Program-made: the position numbers and the translations under genes
Shown: in pieces, positions 1 through 10,093 of the stretch
Layout of the letters: every line of letters begins with the position of its first letter
Numbering within the stretch: position 1 is the stretch's first letter
Source: Candidatus Parcubacteria bacterium
GTDB lineage: Bacteria; Patescibacteriota; Minisyncoccia; Phycocordibacterales; Zambryskibacteraceae
DNA length: 41,285 nt
Reading direction: 5' to 3'
NCBI GenBank assembly: GCA_019661865.1
Contig: JAIFWJ010000005.1
Location: forward strand, 1 to 41,285
Notes under the pieces: generated by a model
Database searches by the model: none
Seen by the model: only the letters and a program-made list of their open reading frames with translations
Told to the model about the DNA's origin: nothing

Positions 1-1212
1 TGTGAAGGAGCCATTGGACCATCTCAGAGCTTGAGCACCACCAGTACATGAGGTAAGACCAAAGCCGTTTATAGAGGTGCCGTAGAGGTTAGTGGTAGAG
101 GCAGTAGTTGTGAAGAGGTTGGTGGTGGTGGCGTTGGTAGTTGTCGAGCGAGTTACGATAAGATCAGTTACTCCCTTAAGCACTGCTAAGTTACTAAGTG
201 TGGTAGTAGCTTCTAGAGCAGCATCAAACCTACTTTGAGTAAAGAATAGATTTCCACTCTCGGTTAAGTTAGCAGTGTTAGCGAAGAGGTTAGTAAATGT
301 GGCAGTGGTAGAGAAGAGGTTGGTCGATGTAGCCGAGGTTGTAGTACTTTTACCAATGCGAGTGTTAGTAATAAAGCTATCAAGAAGATTCGGATCGAAG
401 TAGAAAGGTGCTGTGTTCGTTGCATTGGATCCGATAACTGCAATGTCTGTTACGTTATTCGGATAATTTATTAATTGCCCCAGAACTTGAGATGTGGTGG
501 TTGACCATGTGCCGCCTCCGCTTCCTCCTCCACCGGTGATGACATGACAGCCGAAGCTTCCATTAGCCCAAATAAGAGCAGAAGTCCCACCGTTACATGT
601 GGTGAGCCCGAATCCGTTAATGACAGTTCCGAAGAGGTTGGTAGTTGAAGCAAGAGTGGCAAATAAGTTGGTAGTGGTGGCGTTAGTTGAAGTCGAGTAA
701 GTATTGGTAAGACTTGTGTTGGTAAGAGTGGTGATAGTTGATGACGCACTTACAACTGCACCCGCCATCTGTGCATAAGCTGCAGAAGAAATTCTCTGGC
801 GCGGAGTTAGAGTTTCGAAACTAACATCATCACTAGAAACTTCCACCTGAAGATATGTATCAGGCGTTCCGAAGTTAAAGTCCAGTGCATCTGGAAACCC
901 GGCGGAAGTATCACCAATATTTACATTAAAAACTCCTTGCCTAACAGTAGTAGCGAAGGAGTTAGGCGGAAGAGCTGGCCAAAGTTGATTACCGTTCGAG
1001 GCAGCATCCCAAAGTGAAAATTTAAAATAATACGTATTACCTGAGCCACCAAGTAAATTTCCAGAAGCATCAGTGAGACGACCTTGGTAACTTAAAACAG
1101 ATGGAGTTGAAGCCGCGAAGACAGCCGAATACGGAGAAAGTAAGATCGCTAGCGCAAGGAACGCGCTCCAGAAAATTCTAGACTTAAAACCAATGAAATT
1201 TCTGTACTTCAA
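1..1212 (-). CDS. Secreted repeat-rich adhesin/fibre-like protein, N-terminal part (truncated by window edge)
   Basis: Open minus frame from TTG at 1212 (AAGGA upstream) to position 1, absent from ORF track. Translation LKYRNFIGFKSRIFWSAFLALAILLSPYSAVFAASTPSVLSYQGRLTDASGN... has a signal peptide, then repeated TTNLF-type units and two copies of TTNL[FY]GT.INGFGLT.C.GG..AL.W.NGSF. Confidence 0.8.
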   Translation of the reverse strand, partial: MKYRNFIGFKSRIFWSAFLALAILLSPYSAVFAASTPSVLSYQGRLTDASGNLLGGSGNTYYFKFSLWDAASNGNQLWPALPPNSFATTVRQGVFNVNIGDTSAGFPDALDFNFGTPDTYLQVEVSSDDVSFETLTPRQRISSAAYAQMAGAVVSASSTITTLTNTSLTNTYSTSTNATTTNLFATLASTTNLFGTVINGFGLTTCNGGTSALIWANGSFGCHVITGGGGSGGGTWSTTTSQVLGQLINYPNNVTDIAVIGSNATNTAPFYFDPNLLDSFITNTRIGKSTTTSATSTNLFSTTATFTNLFANTANLTESGNLFFTQSRFDAALEATTTLSNLAVLKGVTDLIVTRSTTTNATTTNLFTTTASTTNLYGTSINGFGLTSCTGGAQALRWSNGSFT

Positions 1213-1483
1213 ATTGCTAATTTATCCTTAATTATAGCAACGGAATTCATACTCGAACTATGAAAAAATAAGGATTTTCTAGAATCTTTATCTGCTTAAA
1301 AATTTTGGTGAAATTTATAATTTATTGTACAAATTAGCTAAAAAATTTAGTTAACCAATTAAGTGTTACTTCAGGAAGCTGATCTCAAACAATAAATTCA
1401 TCTCTTATTAAAATTGTTAAAGATATATAAACCTTAATAGAGGTTAAGTAAGACTATGACGTAAGTTAGCCATTATTTACTTA

Positions 1484-2035
1484 TTATTTACCATCGAGTA
1501 AAAACCAGAGATGGAGAGAAAGTTCCGTGTGCTTGCCATTGAAGGCTCGAGCAAGCTTCACCATTTTCGAGTGATCGGGTAATTTCCTTAAATTAAAGGC
1601 TCTCATAAATCCTTTTCTTATCCCCAGGTCTCCTGTGGGAAGTACATTTTTCCTGTTTAGGGCGAAGATAAGAAACATATCTGCAGTCCACATTCCAATC
1701 CCCTTTACCTGTATTAAATGCTCTCTAATTTCCTCGTCACTCATCCTATCAAAGCCACTCGGATCTATAGTTTTGTTTAAAAATTTCCTAGACAAGTCAT
1801 GTAAATATTTAGACTTCTGACTCGATAGACCAGCAGCTCGTAATTTACTTTCTGAAATTTTAATTAGGATTTCCGGTGTAGGAGTCTTACCTTTGAAAAG
1901 ATCTGAAAATTTTTTATAAATCGAATCTCCTGCCTTGGTGGAAATTTGTTGATAAATGATTGATCGAGCTAAAGACAGAAATGGATTAGTGGTCTTCGAC
2001 AACTTCCTTAATTTCTTACGCTCGATTTTTATCAT
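1484..2035 (-). CDS. DNA-3-methyladenine glycosylase / HhH-GPD family (AlkA-like)
   Basis: Helix-hairpin-helix-GPD region ...QVKGIGMWTADMFLIFALNRKNVLPTGDLGIRKG. Start trimmed to Met at 2035 because the listed start (2089) lies inside tRNA-Ser. Confidence 0.85.
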   Translation of the reverse strand: MIKIERKKLRKLSKTTNPFLSLARSIIYQQISTKAGDSIYKKFSDLFKGKTPTPEILIKISESKLRAAGLSSQKSKYLHDLSRKFLNKTIDPSGFDRMSDEEIREHLIQVKGIGMWTADMFLIFALNRKNVLPTGDLGIRKGFMRAFNLRKLPDHSKMVKLARAFNGKHTELSLHLWFLLDGK

Positions 2036-2059
2036 GATGTTTGGTAGTGTGGACCTTTC

Positions 2060-2144
2060 GGAGGGTTCGCATAGTGGTCTAGTGCGCACGCTTGGAAAGC
2101 GTGTAAGGTGAAAGCCTTCAAGGGTTCGAATCCCTTACCCTCCG
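2060..2144 (+). tRNA. tRNA-Ser(GGA)
   Basis: Acceptor GGAGGGT/ACCCTCC, anticodon loop CTTGGAAAG, long variable arm, T-loop GGGTTCGAATCCC; CCA not encoded. Confidence 0.93.
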
Positions 2145-2612
2145 CTACTTTCTCTTTCTTAAAATATTTTCAACATCTTTTATTTCTTTATCAATACCTT
2201 CAATGAGATCGTATTTCTTAAGTTCTTTAGTTGTAATCCATTTAGCATCAATGGTGTCATCATCTAACTTAACAGTGCCGGAAATATATTTGGCGAAGTA
2301 GCTGAGAACCAGAACTGGAACACCATCGGGACGAATAAATGTCAAATCAACCAGAAACTCGGGCTTTCCGATTTTCAACCCTACTTCTTCCTTTACTTCT
2401 CTCCTAAGTCCATCAGTGACTGAGTTGTACCACTGGTTATGAAATGCCGGCCGATTTATGTAATCATCAACGTTTAGTCCACCACCAGGAACTGTCCAGC
2501 GACCCGGATGAGCTTTCTTGCTTAAGCTTCTTCTGGTAATTAAATACTTTCCATTTTTATAAATGATGCAGGTAAGTGCAATTCTATGAAGTTCTTTATC
2601 TTTTATTTCCAT
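2145..2612 (-). CDS. NUDIX hydrolase
   Basis: Nudix box-like GGGLNVDD...LRREVKEEVGL. Confidence 0.85.
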   Translation of the reverse strand: MEIKDKELHRIALTCIIYKNGKYLITRRSLSKKAHPGRWTVPGGGLNVDDYINRPAFHNQWYNSVTDGLRREVKEEVGLKIGKPEFLVDLTFIRPDGVPVLVLSYFAKYISGTVKLDDDTIDAKWITTKELKKYDLIEGIDKEIKDVENILRKRK

Positions 2613-2633
2613 AAATTTAACAAATACATTTTA

Positions 2634-3494
2634 TTACCATCTTCCACTAGCTCCACCTCCTCCAGAGCTTCCTCCACCGAATCCTCCGAATCCGCCACCT
2701 CCTCCGAAACCCCCTCCACCCAGAAACCAAGGAGGTCTTGGCCCACCATCCTTATGATCTTTATAATTTTTAGAAACAATATAATCAAATAGCAGTCCGA
2801 TTGGGACAAGTACAATCATTGCAATTATTCCGGTAAAGAGAAAACCTAAGAATAATCCGACTAGAGCCCCTGCCACACCTCCTATTACTCCTCCTGCCCA
2901 CCAAGACTTGGATCTACCCAAGATACTTCCAAGTATTACTATGAAAAATACAAATGGATAAAATAGTCTTGAAAGATTCGAGAAGTTTATACTCGGTGTA
3001 CTCTCCACAGGTGGTGCTCCCGCCTGAATATCTGCGATTAACCGATCCACAGCCTGAGTTACTCCCGTATTGTATTGTCCCGACTGGAAGGCTGGGGTTA
3101 AAATGTCATTTACTATGTGTCCAGCTTCTATATCTGGTACAGCTCCTTCTAAGCCATACCCTACCTCTATACGCATCTGCCTATCATCCTTAGAAATAAG
3201 GAGTAGCAGCCCATTATCTGCTTGATCTTTACCTATACCCCACTCCTGGAAGAGCTTAACAGCGTAAGTCTCTATAGTCTCATCTGTACCAATGTTCGGT
3301 ACTGTCACAATGGAGATCTCGTTTCCCGACTGTTTCTCGAAACTCCGAAGGGTGTCCTCGAGCTGGAAGCGAGTATCAGGGCCAAGCATCAATGCGAAAT
3401 CATTAACAAAGCCCTGTGGACTCCCCGGTGAGACATAGGCAAAAAGCCAAATGGGGAATATTAAACAGAGGAGTACCAAGACTCCGTTACGCAT
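2634..3494 (-). CDS. TPM-domain (YgcG-like) membrane protein with Gly-rich C-terminus
   Basis: Signal peptide, VNDFALMLGPDTRFQLEDTLRSFEKQSGNEISIVTVPNIG...RQMRIEVGYGLEGAVPD, TM segments, GGGGFGGGGGFGGFGGGSSGGGGASGRW tail. Confidence 0.88.
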   Translation of the reverse strand: MRNGVLVLLCLIFPIWLFAYVSPGSPQGFVNDFALMLGPDTRFQLEDTLRSFEKQSGNEISIVTVPNIGTDETIETYAVKLFQEWGIGKDQADNGLLLLISKDDRQMRIEVGYGLEGAVPDIEAGHIVNDILTPAFQSGQYNTGVTQAVDRLIADIQAGAPPVESTPSINFSNLSRLFYPFVFFIVILGSILGRSKSWWAGGVIGGVAGALVGLFLGFLFTGIIAMIVLVPIGLLFDYIVSKNYKDHKDGGPRPPWFLGGGGFGGGGGFGGFGGGSSGGGGASGRW

Positions 3495-3495
3495 G

Positions 3496-4056
3496 TTAGG
3501 AAGTTAGGTTAACTGTCGGAGCATTCTCTGCACCGGTAGCTGCTTGGAAGTATGATCGGTCATGGAAGCCGAAGAGTCCGGCAGAAATGTTGCCCGGGAA
3601 TCTTTTAACAGTAGTATTGTAGTCGCGTACAATGTCATTAAATCTATTGCGCTCCACCGAGACACGGTTTTCAGTCCCTTCTAGTTGAGTCATAAGATCT
3701 CGGACAGCCTGTGTCGATGTTAGTTGAGGATAATTCTCAACTATGGCTATGAGTCTCCCTAGAGATGACTCAACTTGACTTGCTGCAGCTGCTTTCTGAT
3801 CAGGAGTAGTGGCGGCAGTATACTGACTACGAGCCTTAGCAATATCGCCGAAGACGGTCTGTTCTTGAGTGAGTGCACCTTTAACTGAATTCACTAAGTT
3901 AGGAATAAGATCTAAGCGCCTCTGGTATTGAGCTTCCACTTGAGCCCACTGTGCATCAGCACGCTCATTCAAAGACACAAGCGAGTTATATGAAGAGAAC
4001 GCCCATATCGCAAGCACCACTACCAATGCGAGAATAATTAATGTTCCTTTTTTCAT
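3496..4056 (-). CDS. lemA: LemA family protein
   Basis: N-terminal TM then YNSLVSLNERADAQWAQVEAQYQRRLDLIPNLVNSVKG. Adjacent to a TPM-domain gene, as is common. Confidence 0.93.
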   Translation of the reverse strand: MKKGTLIILALVVVLAIWAFSSYNSLVSLNERADAQWAQVEAQYQRRLDLIPNLVNSVKGALTQEQTVFGDIAKARSQYTAATTPDQKAAAASQVESSLGRLIAIVENYPQLTSTQAVRDLMTQLEGTENRVSVERNRFNDIVRDYNTTVKRFPGNISAGLFGFHDRSYFQAATGAENAPTVNLTS

Positions 4057-4124
4057 ATTTTTAGATTACATAGATTAACTACTTACATACAATACAGCTA
4101 GAAATGAGTCACGTCTAGTACCGA

Positions 4125-5774
4125 CTAATACATCGGAGTCTCAGGAGCTTCTTTCTCTTCCTTAGGTTCTTCTGCTACAGCCACTTCCGTAGTAAGTAAG
4201 ATGGCCACCGCACTTCCAGCATTCTCAACTGCAGAACGAGTGACCTTCACTGGATCTATGATGCCCGATACGAACATATCTTCTATATATATGTCACGGA
4301 GTGCATCATAACCAGCATTTACTCCCATCTTTTGTACTTCATTAAGCACTACTCCGTCTTCCTTCCCAGCATTCCTGGCAATCTGTCTTAGAGGCTCCTT
4401 AAGCGACTCAACTACTGCAAGGTATCCAGCAGCAAACTCACTCGCTTGAGTGTTCTCATGAGCTGACTTAGCTTCGGGAGACTTCTTGAACTTCTCCTCT
4501 AGAGTACGAGAGACTTTAGTAAGTGCTGAGCCACCTCCAGCTACAATTCCTTCTGATATGGCTGCCTTTGTAGCATTCACTGCATCTTCAATCTTAAGCT
4601 TCAAATATTTCATCTCGGTCTCAGTAGCAGCACCCACACGGATCACAGCCACACCGCCTGAGAGTTTACCAATGCGTTCATCGAGCCTTTCCTGGTCAAA
4701 CTTCGACTTCGTCTCTTCTCTTTGCTTCTTAAGTTGAGCCACTCTTTCCTCGATCTCACTCTTCTTACCCTTACCACCCACAATAACAGTGCTGTCTTTA
4801 GTAGATATGACACGGGAAGCTTTACCCAGTACATTTAAATCAGAAGTTTCAAATGTCATGCCAGTATCTTCTGACACAACTTTAGCTCCGACAGTAACCG
4901 CAATGTCTCCGAGTAACTCCTTCTTTCTATCTCCATAGCCAGGAGCCTTGACCGCCAAGATATTAAACCCTCCTCGGAGTTTATTGAGTACAAACGTCGT
5001 AAGTGCCTCACCGTCTACATCATCTGCGATGACTAAGAGTTCCTTCTTTCCAGATGCTGCAAGCTTCTCAAGTAGAGGGAGAATTTCTTTAATAGTAGAA
5101 ATCTTTTTATCAGTTACTAGTATCGCCGGATCCTTATACTCCGCATCCATGCGCTCTGCATTAGTGATCATGTAGTGAGAGATGTAACCCTTATCGAACT
5201 CAAGTCCTTCTACCACCTCAGACTCTACGCCGAAGGACTGCGACTCCTCTACTGTCACCACTCCATCTTTACCAACTTTCTTTATAGTTTCTGCGATAAT
5301 AGCTCCTATCACTTCTGACTCTGCTGAGATGGTAGCAACTTGCTTCACCTCTTCGTCGGTCTTTATGGCTTTAGAAATTTTGCGTAATGCATCTACTGCG
5401 TCATGAGTTGCTTCCTCAATACCGCGACGGATTCCCATCGGATTCGCACCCATGAGCATTTTCTCGAATCCAATATTTGTCAGGGCTTGAGTGAGAACCA
5501 CTGAGGTAGTGGTACCATCTCCTGCCACGTCGTTCGTCTTCGATGCCACCTCCTTCACTATCTCGGCACCCATGTTCTCGAACTTATCCTTGAGTGTAAT
5601 CTCCTTGGCAATGGTTACTCCATCATTTGTGACTGTAGGAGCACCATAACCCTTATCGAGTACGACATTTCTGCCACGAGGACCTATAGTGATCTTCACC
5701 GCATCAGCAACCTTGTCCACCCCGCGCTTTAGTGCCTCGCGTGCCTCTCCTTTATATAGTATTTGCTTTGCCAT
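4125..5774 (-). CDS. groEL: Chaperonin GroEL
   Basis: Full-length Hsp60 ([19 protein letters not shown]); C-terminus [15 protein letters not shown] instead of a GGM repeat. Confidence 0.99.
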   Translation of the reverse strand: MAKQILYKGEAREALKRGVDKVADAVKITIGPRGRNVVLDKGYGAPTVTNDGVTIAKEITLKDKFENMGAEIVKEVASKTNDVAGDGTTTSVVLTQALTNIGFEKMLMGANPMGIRRGIEEATHDAVDALRKISKAIKTDEEVKQVATISAESEVIGAIIAETIKKVGKDGVVTVEESQSFGVESEVVEGLEFDKGYISHYMITNAERMDAEYKDPAILVTDKKISTIKEILPLLEKLAASGKKELLVIADDVDGEALTTFVLNKLRGGFNILAVKAPGYGDRKKELLGDIAVTVGAKVVSEDTGMTFETSDLNVLGKASRVISTKDSTVIVGGKGKKSEIEERVAQLKKQREETKSKFDQERLDERIGKLSGGVAVIRVGAATETEMKYLKLKIEDAVNATKAAISEGIVAGGGSALTKVSRTLEEKFKKSPEAKSAHENTQASEFAAGYLAVVESLKEPLRQIARNAGKEDGVVLNEVQKMGVNAGYDALRDIYIEDMFVSGIIDPVKVTRSAVENAGSAVAILLTTEVAVAEEPKEEKEAPETPMY

Positions 5775-5792
5775 ATCCGAATTATTTATTAT

Positions 5793-6173
5793 CTATTTAT
5801 TAATGACAGCTAATATCTGATCCTCCTTGAGTAAATACAACTCTTCTCCCTTATGTTCCACTTCGTCATACTCATACTTGGAGAATATGACCGTGTCTCC
5901 GACCTTAACCCTCATGGGTACTAAATGACCGTTTTCAAACTTGCCTTCGCCTACTGCAAGCACCTTGCCCTGTGCTGATTTCTCTTCCTTGACCTTGTCC
6001 GGGAGGATGATGCCGTAGTGACTGACTCCCTCTGCTCTTTGGACCTCTTCTTCTGTAAACGGTCTTATTAGGACTCTGTCTCCCACAGGCACAATTCCCT
6101 CCTTTTTAACCTCTTTTTTATCTACTTTTTTCGTTTTTCTGGCCTTTTTAGGCTTTTTATTCTGCTTTTTCAT
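5793..6173 (-). CDS. groES: Co-chaperonin GroES with Lys-rich N-terminal extension
   Basis: VPVGDRVLIRPFTEEE...YGIILPDKVKEEKSAQGKVLAVGEG...VGDTVIFSKYEYDEVEHKGEELYLLKEDQILAVI; about 27 extra N-terminal residues MKKQNKKPKKARKTKKVDKKEVKKEG. Confidence 0.97.
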   Translation of the reverse strand: MKKQNKKPKKARKTKKVDKKEVKKEGIVPVGDRVLIRPFTEEEVQRAEGVSHYGIILPDKVKEEKSAQGKVLAVGEGKFENGHLVPMRVKVGDTVIFSKYEYDEVEHKGEELYLLKEDQILAVINK

Positions 6174-6181
6174 GTGCTCGG

Positions 6182-6210
6182 ATTATAGGTAGTGGAGCCC
6201 AGAGTGTCAA
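6182..6210 (-). promoter_or_regulatory. Consensus sigma70-type promoter of groES-groEL
   Basis: Minus strand TTGACA (6210-6205), 17 nt spacer, TATAAT (6187-6182), then 8 nt to ATG. Confidence 0.85.
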
Positions 6211-6263
6211 TCGGTTCGGTTGCTGAATTTCATGTTGGATGGTATTCTTCATCCTCGTAGGCT

Positions 6264-6491
6264 ATGCAGCATATTCTTCCCTACATTCAGGTAATACTCA
6301 GCCTTCTTCTCATAGGCGGGGTGCTTCTCCAACGCTCGGAAGCGGGCTTGGGTAGCGCTTTCGGCGCTGATGGCATGTCCATGGGCCGCTTTGTCCGCCG
6401 AGGAGCTGAGAAAACTCTATTTAGAGCTACTATAGCAGTGGCAACCCTTTTTGCTATTGCGGCATTCCTGAATCTCTTTCTAGGTCGTTAA
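6264..6491 (+). CDS. secG: Preprotein translocase subunit SecG
   Basis: Two TM segments with LLIGGVLLQRSEAGLGSAFG. Confidence 0.88.
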   Translation: MQHILPYIQVILSLLLIGGVLLQRSEAGLGSAFGADGMSMGRFVRRGAEKTLFRATIAVATLFAIAAFLNLFLGR

Positions 6492-6511
6492 GACCCTAAG
6501 ACCTTATAGTC

Positions 6512-8266
6512 GTGATCTACTCAAATTTGCGCAACTCTTTAACGAGGCGCTTCCATGTTCGCCACGAACGTCTGATGAACCGGGCAATCCGGGAGTTCAC
6601 TTTAGCCGAGCGAACTATCTTTTATATATTCGTCGGCATTTTCATCCTTTCTTCTATAGTTTTATTGCTGAAGGTTAATAACTCGTACTTAATAAACGTA
6701 CCGATCCGCGGTGGCACACTTATAGAAGGAGTAGTAGGTAATCCTCGATATATAAATCCAGTCTTAGCACTCTCTGAAGCAGATAAAAACTTAACCGCTC
6801 TTGTTTACTCCGGTCTTGTGCGCCTTACTTCAGAAGGAAAAGTGGAGAAGGATCTAGCCGACTCAGTCACTGTATCTGATGATGGACTTATTTATACTGC
6901 ACATATAAAGGACGGAGCAGTCTTCCATGACGGCACACCTGTTACTGCTGACGACATCATATTTACTATCCAGAAAATTACTAATCCTGCTGTGAAGAGT
7001 CCCCAGTTCGGTTACTGGAATGGTATAAGTGTAGAGAAAACCGATGACAGAACTGTGACATTCACTCTTAAGAAGCCCTATACTCCTTTTATAAATAATC
7101 TTTCTCTCGGGATATTACCTAAAGGCATCTGGAACAATGTTTCTGATGACGAATTTCCATTTAGCCAATTTAATTCCTTACCCATAGGTTCTGGTCCATA
7201 TCAGATTGATTCTGTGAAGAGAAACTCTGGAGGAATCCCAGACTACTACGAGCTTGCTCCTTTCTTAGATAATGGTGACGGTCCATACATTGAGAAAATT
7301 GTATTTAAGTTTTATCCCAATGATACCGACCTACTGGGAGCATATAGAAATGGTGATGTAGAAAGTATCTCGGGCGTTTCCCCTGACGAGGCTAAAGATC
7401 TGATCCAGAATGGTGCACATATTATATCTTCTCCACTTCCGCGTATCTTCGGAGTCTTCTTCAACCAGAATGAGTCGAAAGCACTTCTTCAGAAAGAAGT
7501 CCGAGTAGCACTAGACCTTGCAGCACCTAAGCAAGAAATCGTCGACACAGTATTTAATGGATTCGCCGCTTCCATAGAGGGTCCCCTACCGGGAGACTTT
7601 ATAACTGATACTACTTCCACCTCTACTCCACTAAATATCGATGAAAGACTGGCACTTGCATCCTCGACCCTTGCCAAGGCTGGCTGGAAGCCCGGGGTAG
7701 ACGGCATCTTGGAAAAAAAGACGAAAACTGATACACTAACTCTCGCGTTTACCATCTCGACCTCGAATACCGACGAGCTTAAGGCGGTAGCAGAGGAACT
7801 CAGAGTTGCATGGGAGAAATTAGGTGCTCGCGTAGATGTTCAGGTTTTCGAACCAGGAGACCTCAATCAGAATGTCATTCGCCCCAGAAACTTCGAAGCA
7901 CTTCTTTTCGGTGAAGTGGTCGGTCGTGATGCAGATGTATATCCATTCTGGCACTCAAGCGAGCGCCTGGATCCAGGACTAAACATTGCACTATATACGA
8001 ACTCGAAGGTGGATAAACTACTTGAAGAAGCTAGAAGTACAGGCGATGCAGAAACTAGAGAGAAGGATTATCAATCCTTCGACACAGAAGTGAGAAATGA
8101 TACTCCTGCCGTCTTCCTTTATACTCCAAGCTTCCTCTACGTTGTGCCTAAAAGTGTTCAAGGATTAAACTTAGGTGAACTTAGTGTCCCTCAGGACAGA
8201 TTCCTCTCTATTAAAGACTGGTTTATAGATACCCAGAGCGTCTGGAAAGTATTCGTTAAAAAGTAA
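6512..8266 (+). CDS. Peptide ABC transporter substrate-binding protein, family 5 (membrane-anchored)
   Basis: N-terminal TM; GTLIEGVVGNPRYINPVLALSEADKNLTALVYSGLVRLTSEG...ADSVTVSDDGLIYTAHIKDGAVFHDGTPVTADDIIFT. Confidence 0.9.
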   Translation: MIYSNLRNSLTRRFHVRHERLMNRAIREFTLAERTIFYIFVGIFILSSIVLLLKVNNSYLINVPIRGGTLIEGVVGNPRYINPVLALSEADKNLTALVYSGLVRLTSEGKVEKDLADSVTVSDDGLIYTAHIKDGAVFHDGTPVTADDIIFTIQKITNPAVKSPQFGYWNGISVEKTDDRTVTFTLKKPYTPFINNLSLGILPKGIWNNVSDDEFPFSQFNSLPIGSGPYQIDSVKRNSGGIPDYYELAPFLDNGDGPYIEKIVFKFYPNDTDLLGAYRNGDVESISGVSPDEAKDLIQNGAHIISSPLPRIFGVFFNQNESKALLQKEVRVALDLAAPKQEIVDTVFNGFAASIEGPLPGDFITDTTSTSTPLNIDERLALASSTLAKAGWKPGVDGILEKKTKTDTLTLAFTISTSNTDELKAVAEELRVAWEKLGARVDVQVFEPGDLNQNVIRPRNFEALLFGEVVGRDADVYPFWHSSERLDPGLNIALYTNSKVDKLLEEARSTGDAETREKDYQSFDTEVRNDTPAVFLYTPSFLYVVPKSVQGLNLGELSVPQDRFLSIKDWFIDTQSVWKVFVKK

Positions 8267-8270
8267 TTAC

Positions 8271-10073
8271 ATGAACCCAAACACATTCAAGAAATCGAGC
8301 CGACCATCTCTCATGACTCGCAGTATGAGGCAGAAAGGCGCTCACAGGAACAGAGACAACTCTATACCACAGAAGAAACCCCACGACGTTATCCCGCCCA
8401 TTGGAGACAGTATTCGTATTGTCCCACTCGGAGGTGTGGAAGAGATCGGTCGCAATATGACTGCCATAGAGTACGGAGACGACATCATCGTAATTGATGC
8501 CGGAATCCAATTCACAGACGCAGAGACTCCCGGGGTAGACTACATTTTGCCTAATACTAAATATCTTGAGGAGCGCAAGGACAGGATCCGTGCATTAGTT
8601 ATCACCCACGGACACTTGGACCACATTGGAGGTATACCTTACATCATAGGACGCATTGGTAACCCTCCCATTTATACTCGTGAGTTCGGTGCACTTCTCA
8701 TAAGAAAGCGTCAAGAAGAATTTCCTCATCTTCCTCCCCTCGATATCCGTATCGTGGATGCAACAGATAAGTCCATCCCTCTTACACCTAACCTTAAGGT
8801 AAGATTCTTCGGCCTTACTCACTCTATCCCAGACTCAACTGGAATAATTATCGAAACTCCTTATGGAGATATTGTGAACACTGGAGATGTACGTGTCGAC
8901 AACAACAACGGTGTTCCTACAGAGAAAGAAGTGGAGCAGTACAAAATGTTTAAAGACAGAAACATTCTTCTCTTCACTATGGATTCGACAGGTATTGAGA
9001 AACCAGGATTCTCTCCTTCAGAAGAATTCATTCTGAAAAATATTGACTCCATAGTTTCGCAAGTTCCCGGTCGCGTTATCATAGCCACCTTCGCTTCACA
9101 AGTGGAGCGCATAATCGAGTTCATGAAGATCGCCAAACGTTATGGCAAGAAAGTAATTATCGAGGGTAGGAGTATGAAGACGAATGTCGACATCATCAAG
9201 CACTTAGGACTTGTAGAAGTGGACCACGTGGTACCTATTGAGGACATCGAGAAGTACCCACCGAATAAAATCATGATGATAGCAACCGGAGCTCAAGGAG
9301 AAGAGTTCGCAGCTCTTATGCGCATGTCTAACCAGACACATAAGTACGTCCGTCTGGTACGCACTGACACTATCATCCTTTCTTCATCTGTCATCCCTGG
9401 TAACGAACGTGCCATAGCCAAGTTGAAGGATAACCTGTATAGACACGACTCCAAGATCATTACTTATCTTGACTCAGACGTGCACACCTCAGGACACGGC
9501 AAGCGTGGAGAGTTAGAGTGGGTCCACAGACAGATTCCGTATAAATTCTTCATGCCAGTACACGGTCACCACTATATGTTGAAGATGCATGCAGAACTTG
9601 CCGCCTCGCTCGGCACTCCTCGTGAGAACATTATCGTCCCAGACAACGGTTCTATCATTGAGATCAGAGACGGAGGTAAGACTTTAGTTAGACTTCCAGA
9701 GAAAGCTCCTTCAGAAGATATGGTAGTAGAAGGGTTCTCAGTCGGCGATGTCTCTGAAGTTCTTATCCGTGACCGCAAGATGCTCGCAGAAGATGGCATG
9801 TTCGTCATCATTGCTATGGTAAATTCCAAGACTGGAAGACTTAAGAAGAGTCCGGACATTATTTCCCGCGGATTTATCTATCTACGCGAGTCACAAGAAC
9901 TTCTCTCTGAAGCTCGTCACATTATTAAGCGCTCCATAGAGTCCACCACTATAGGCATGAACCCTATTAACTTCGACTACGCTAAGAACGCAGTAAATGA
10001 AGATGTTTCTCGCTTCCTATTCCAAAAGACTGCTAAGAAACCAATAGTTATCCCCGTTATCCTCTCCGTTTAA
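8271..10073 (+). CDS. rnj: Ribonuclease J
   Basis: Metallo-beta-lactamase/beta-CASP RNase: VITHGHLDHIGGIPYI, FTMDSTGIEKPGFSPSE, HTSGHGKRGELEW. Confidence 0.95.
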   Translation: MNPNTFKKSSRPSLMTRSMRQKGAHRNRDNSIPQKKPHDVIPPIGDSIRIVPLGGVEEIGRNMTAIEYGDDIIVIDAGIQFTDAETPGVDYILPNTKYLEERKDRIRALVITHGHLDHIGGIPYIIGRIGNPPIYTREFGALLIRKRQEEFPHLPPLDIRIVDATDKSIPLTPNLKVRFFGLTHSIPDSTGIIIETPYGDIVNTGDVRVDNNNGVPTEKEVEQYKMFKDRNILLFTMDSTGIEKPGFSPSEEFILKNIDSIVSQVPGRVIIATFASQVERIIEFMKIAKRYGKKVIIEGRSMKTNVDIIKHLGLVEVDHVVPIEDIEKYPPNKIMMIATGAQGEEFAALMRMSNQTHKYVRLVRTDTIILSSSVIPGNERAIAKLKDNLYRHDSKIITYLDSDVHTSGHGKRGELEWVHRQIPYKFFMPVHGHHYMLKMHAELAASLGTPRENIIVPDNGSIIEIRDGGKTLVRLPEKAPSEDMVVEGFSVGDVSEVLIRDRKMLAEDGMFVIIAMVNSKTGRLKKSPDIISRGFIYLRESQELLSEARHIIKRSIESTTIGMNPINFDYAKNAVNEDVSRFLFQKTAKKPIVIPVILSV

Positions 10074-10093
10074 GCTAAATCTACTTTATAATA

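Noticed and set aside
1213-1483. AT-rich intergenic region as a possible origin or ncRNA
   Set aside because: No DnaA-box cluster, clear hairpin or promoter-terminator pair could be identified by eye.
2586-2815. Overlapping ORFs on both strands at the Gly-rich end of the TPM gene
   Set aside because: Arise from GGN repeats read in other frames (Ser/Glu-rich shadow peptides).
4486-5175. ORFs antisense or out of frame within groEL
   Set aside because: Coding strand and frame are clearly groEL; the rest are shadow ORFs without start signals.
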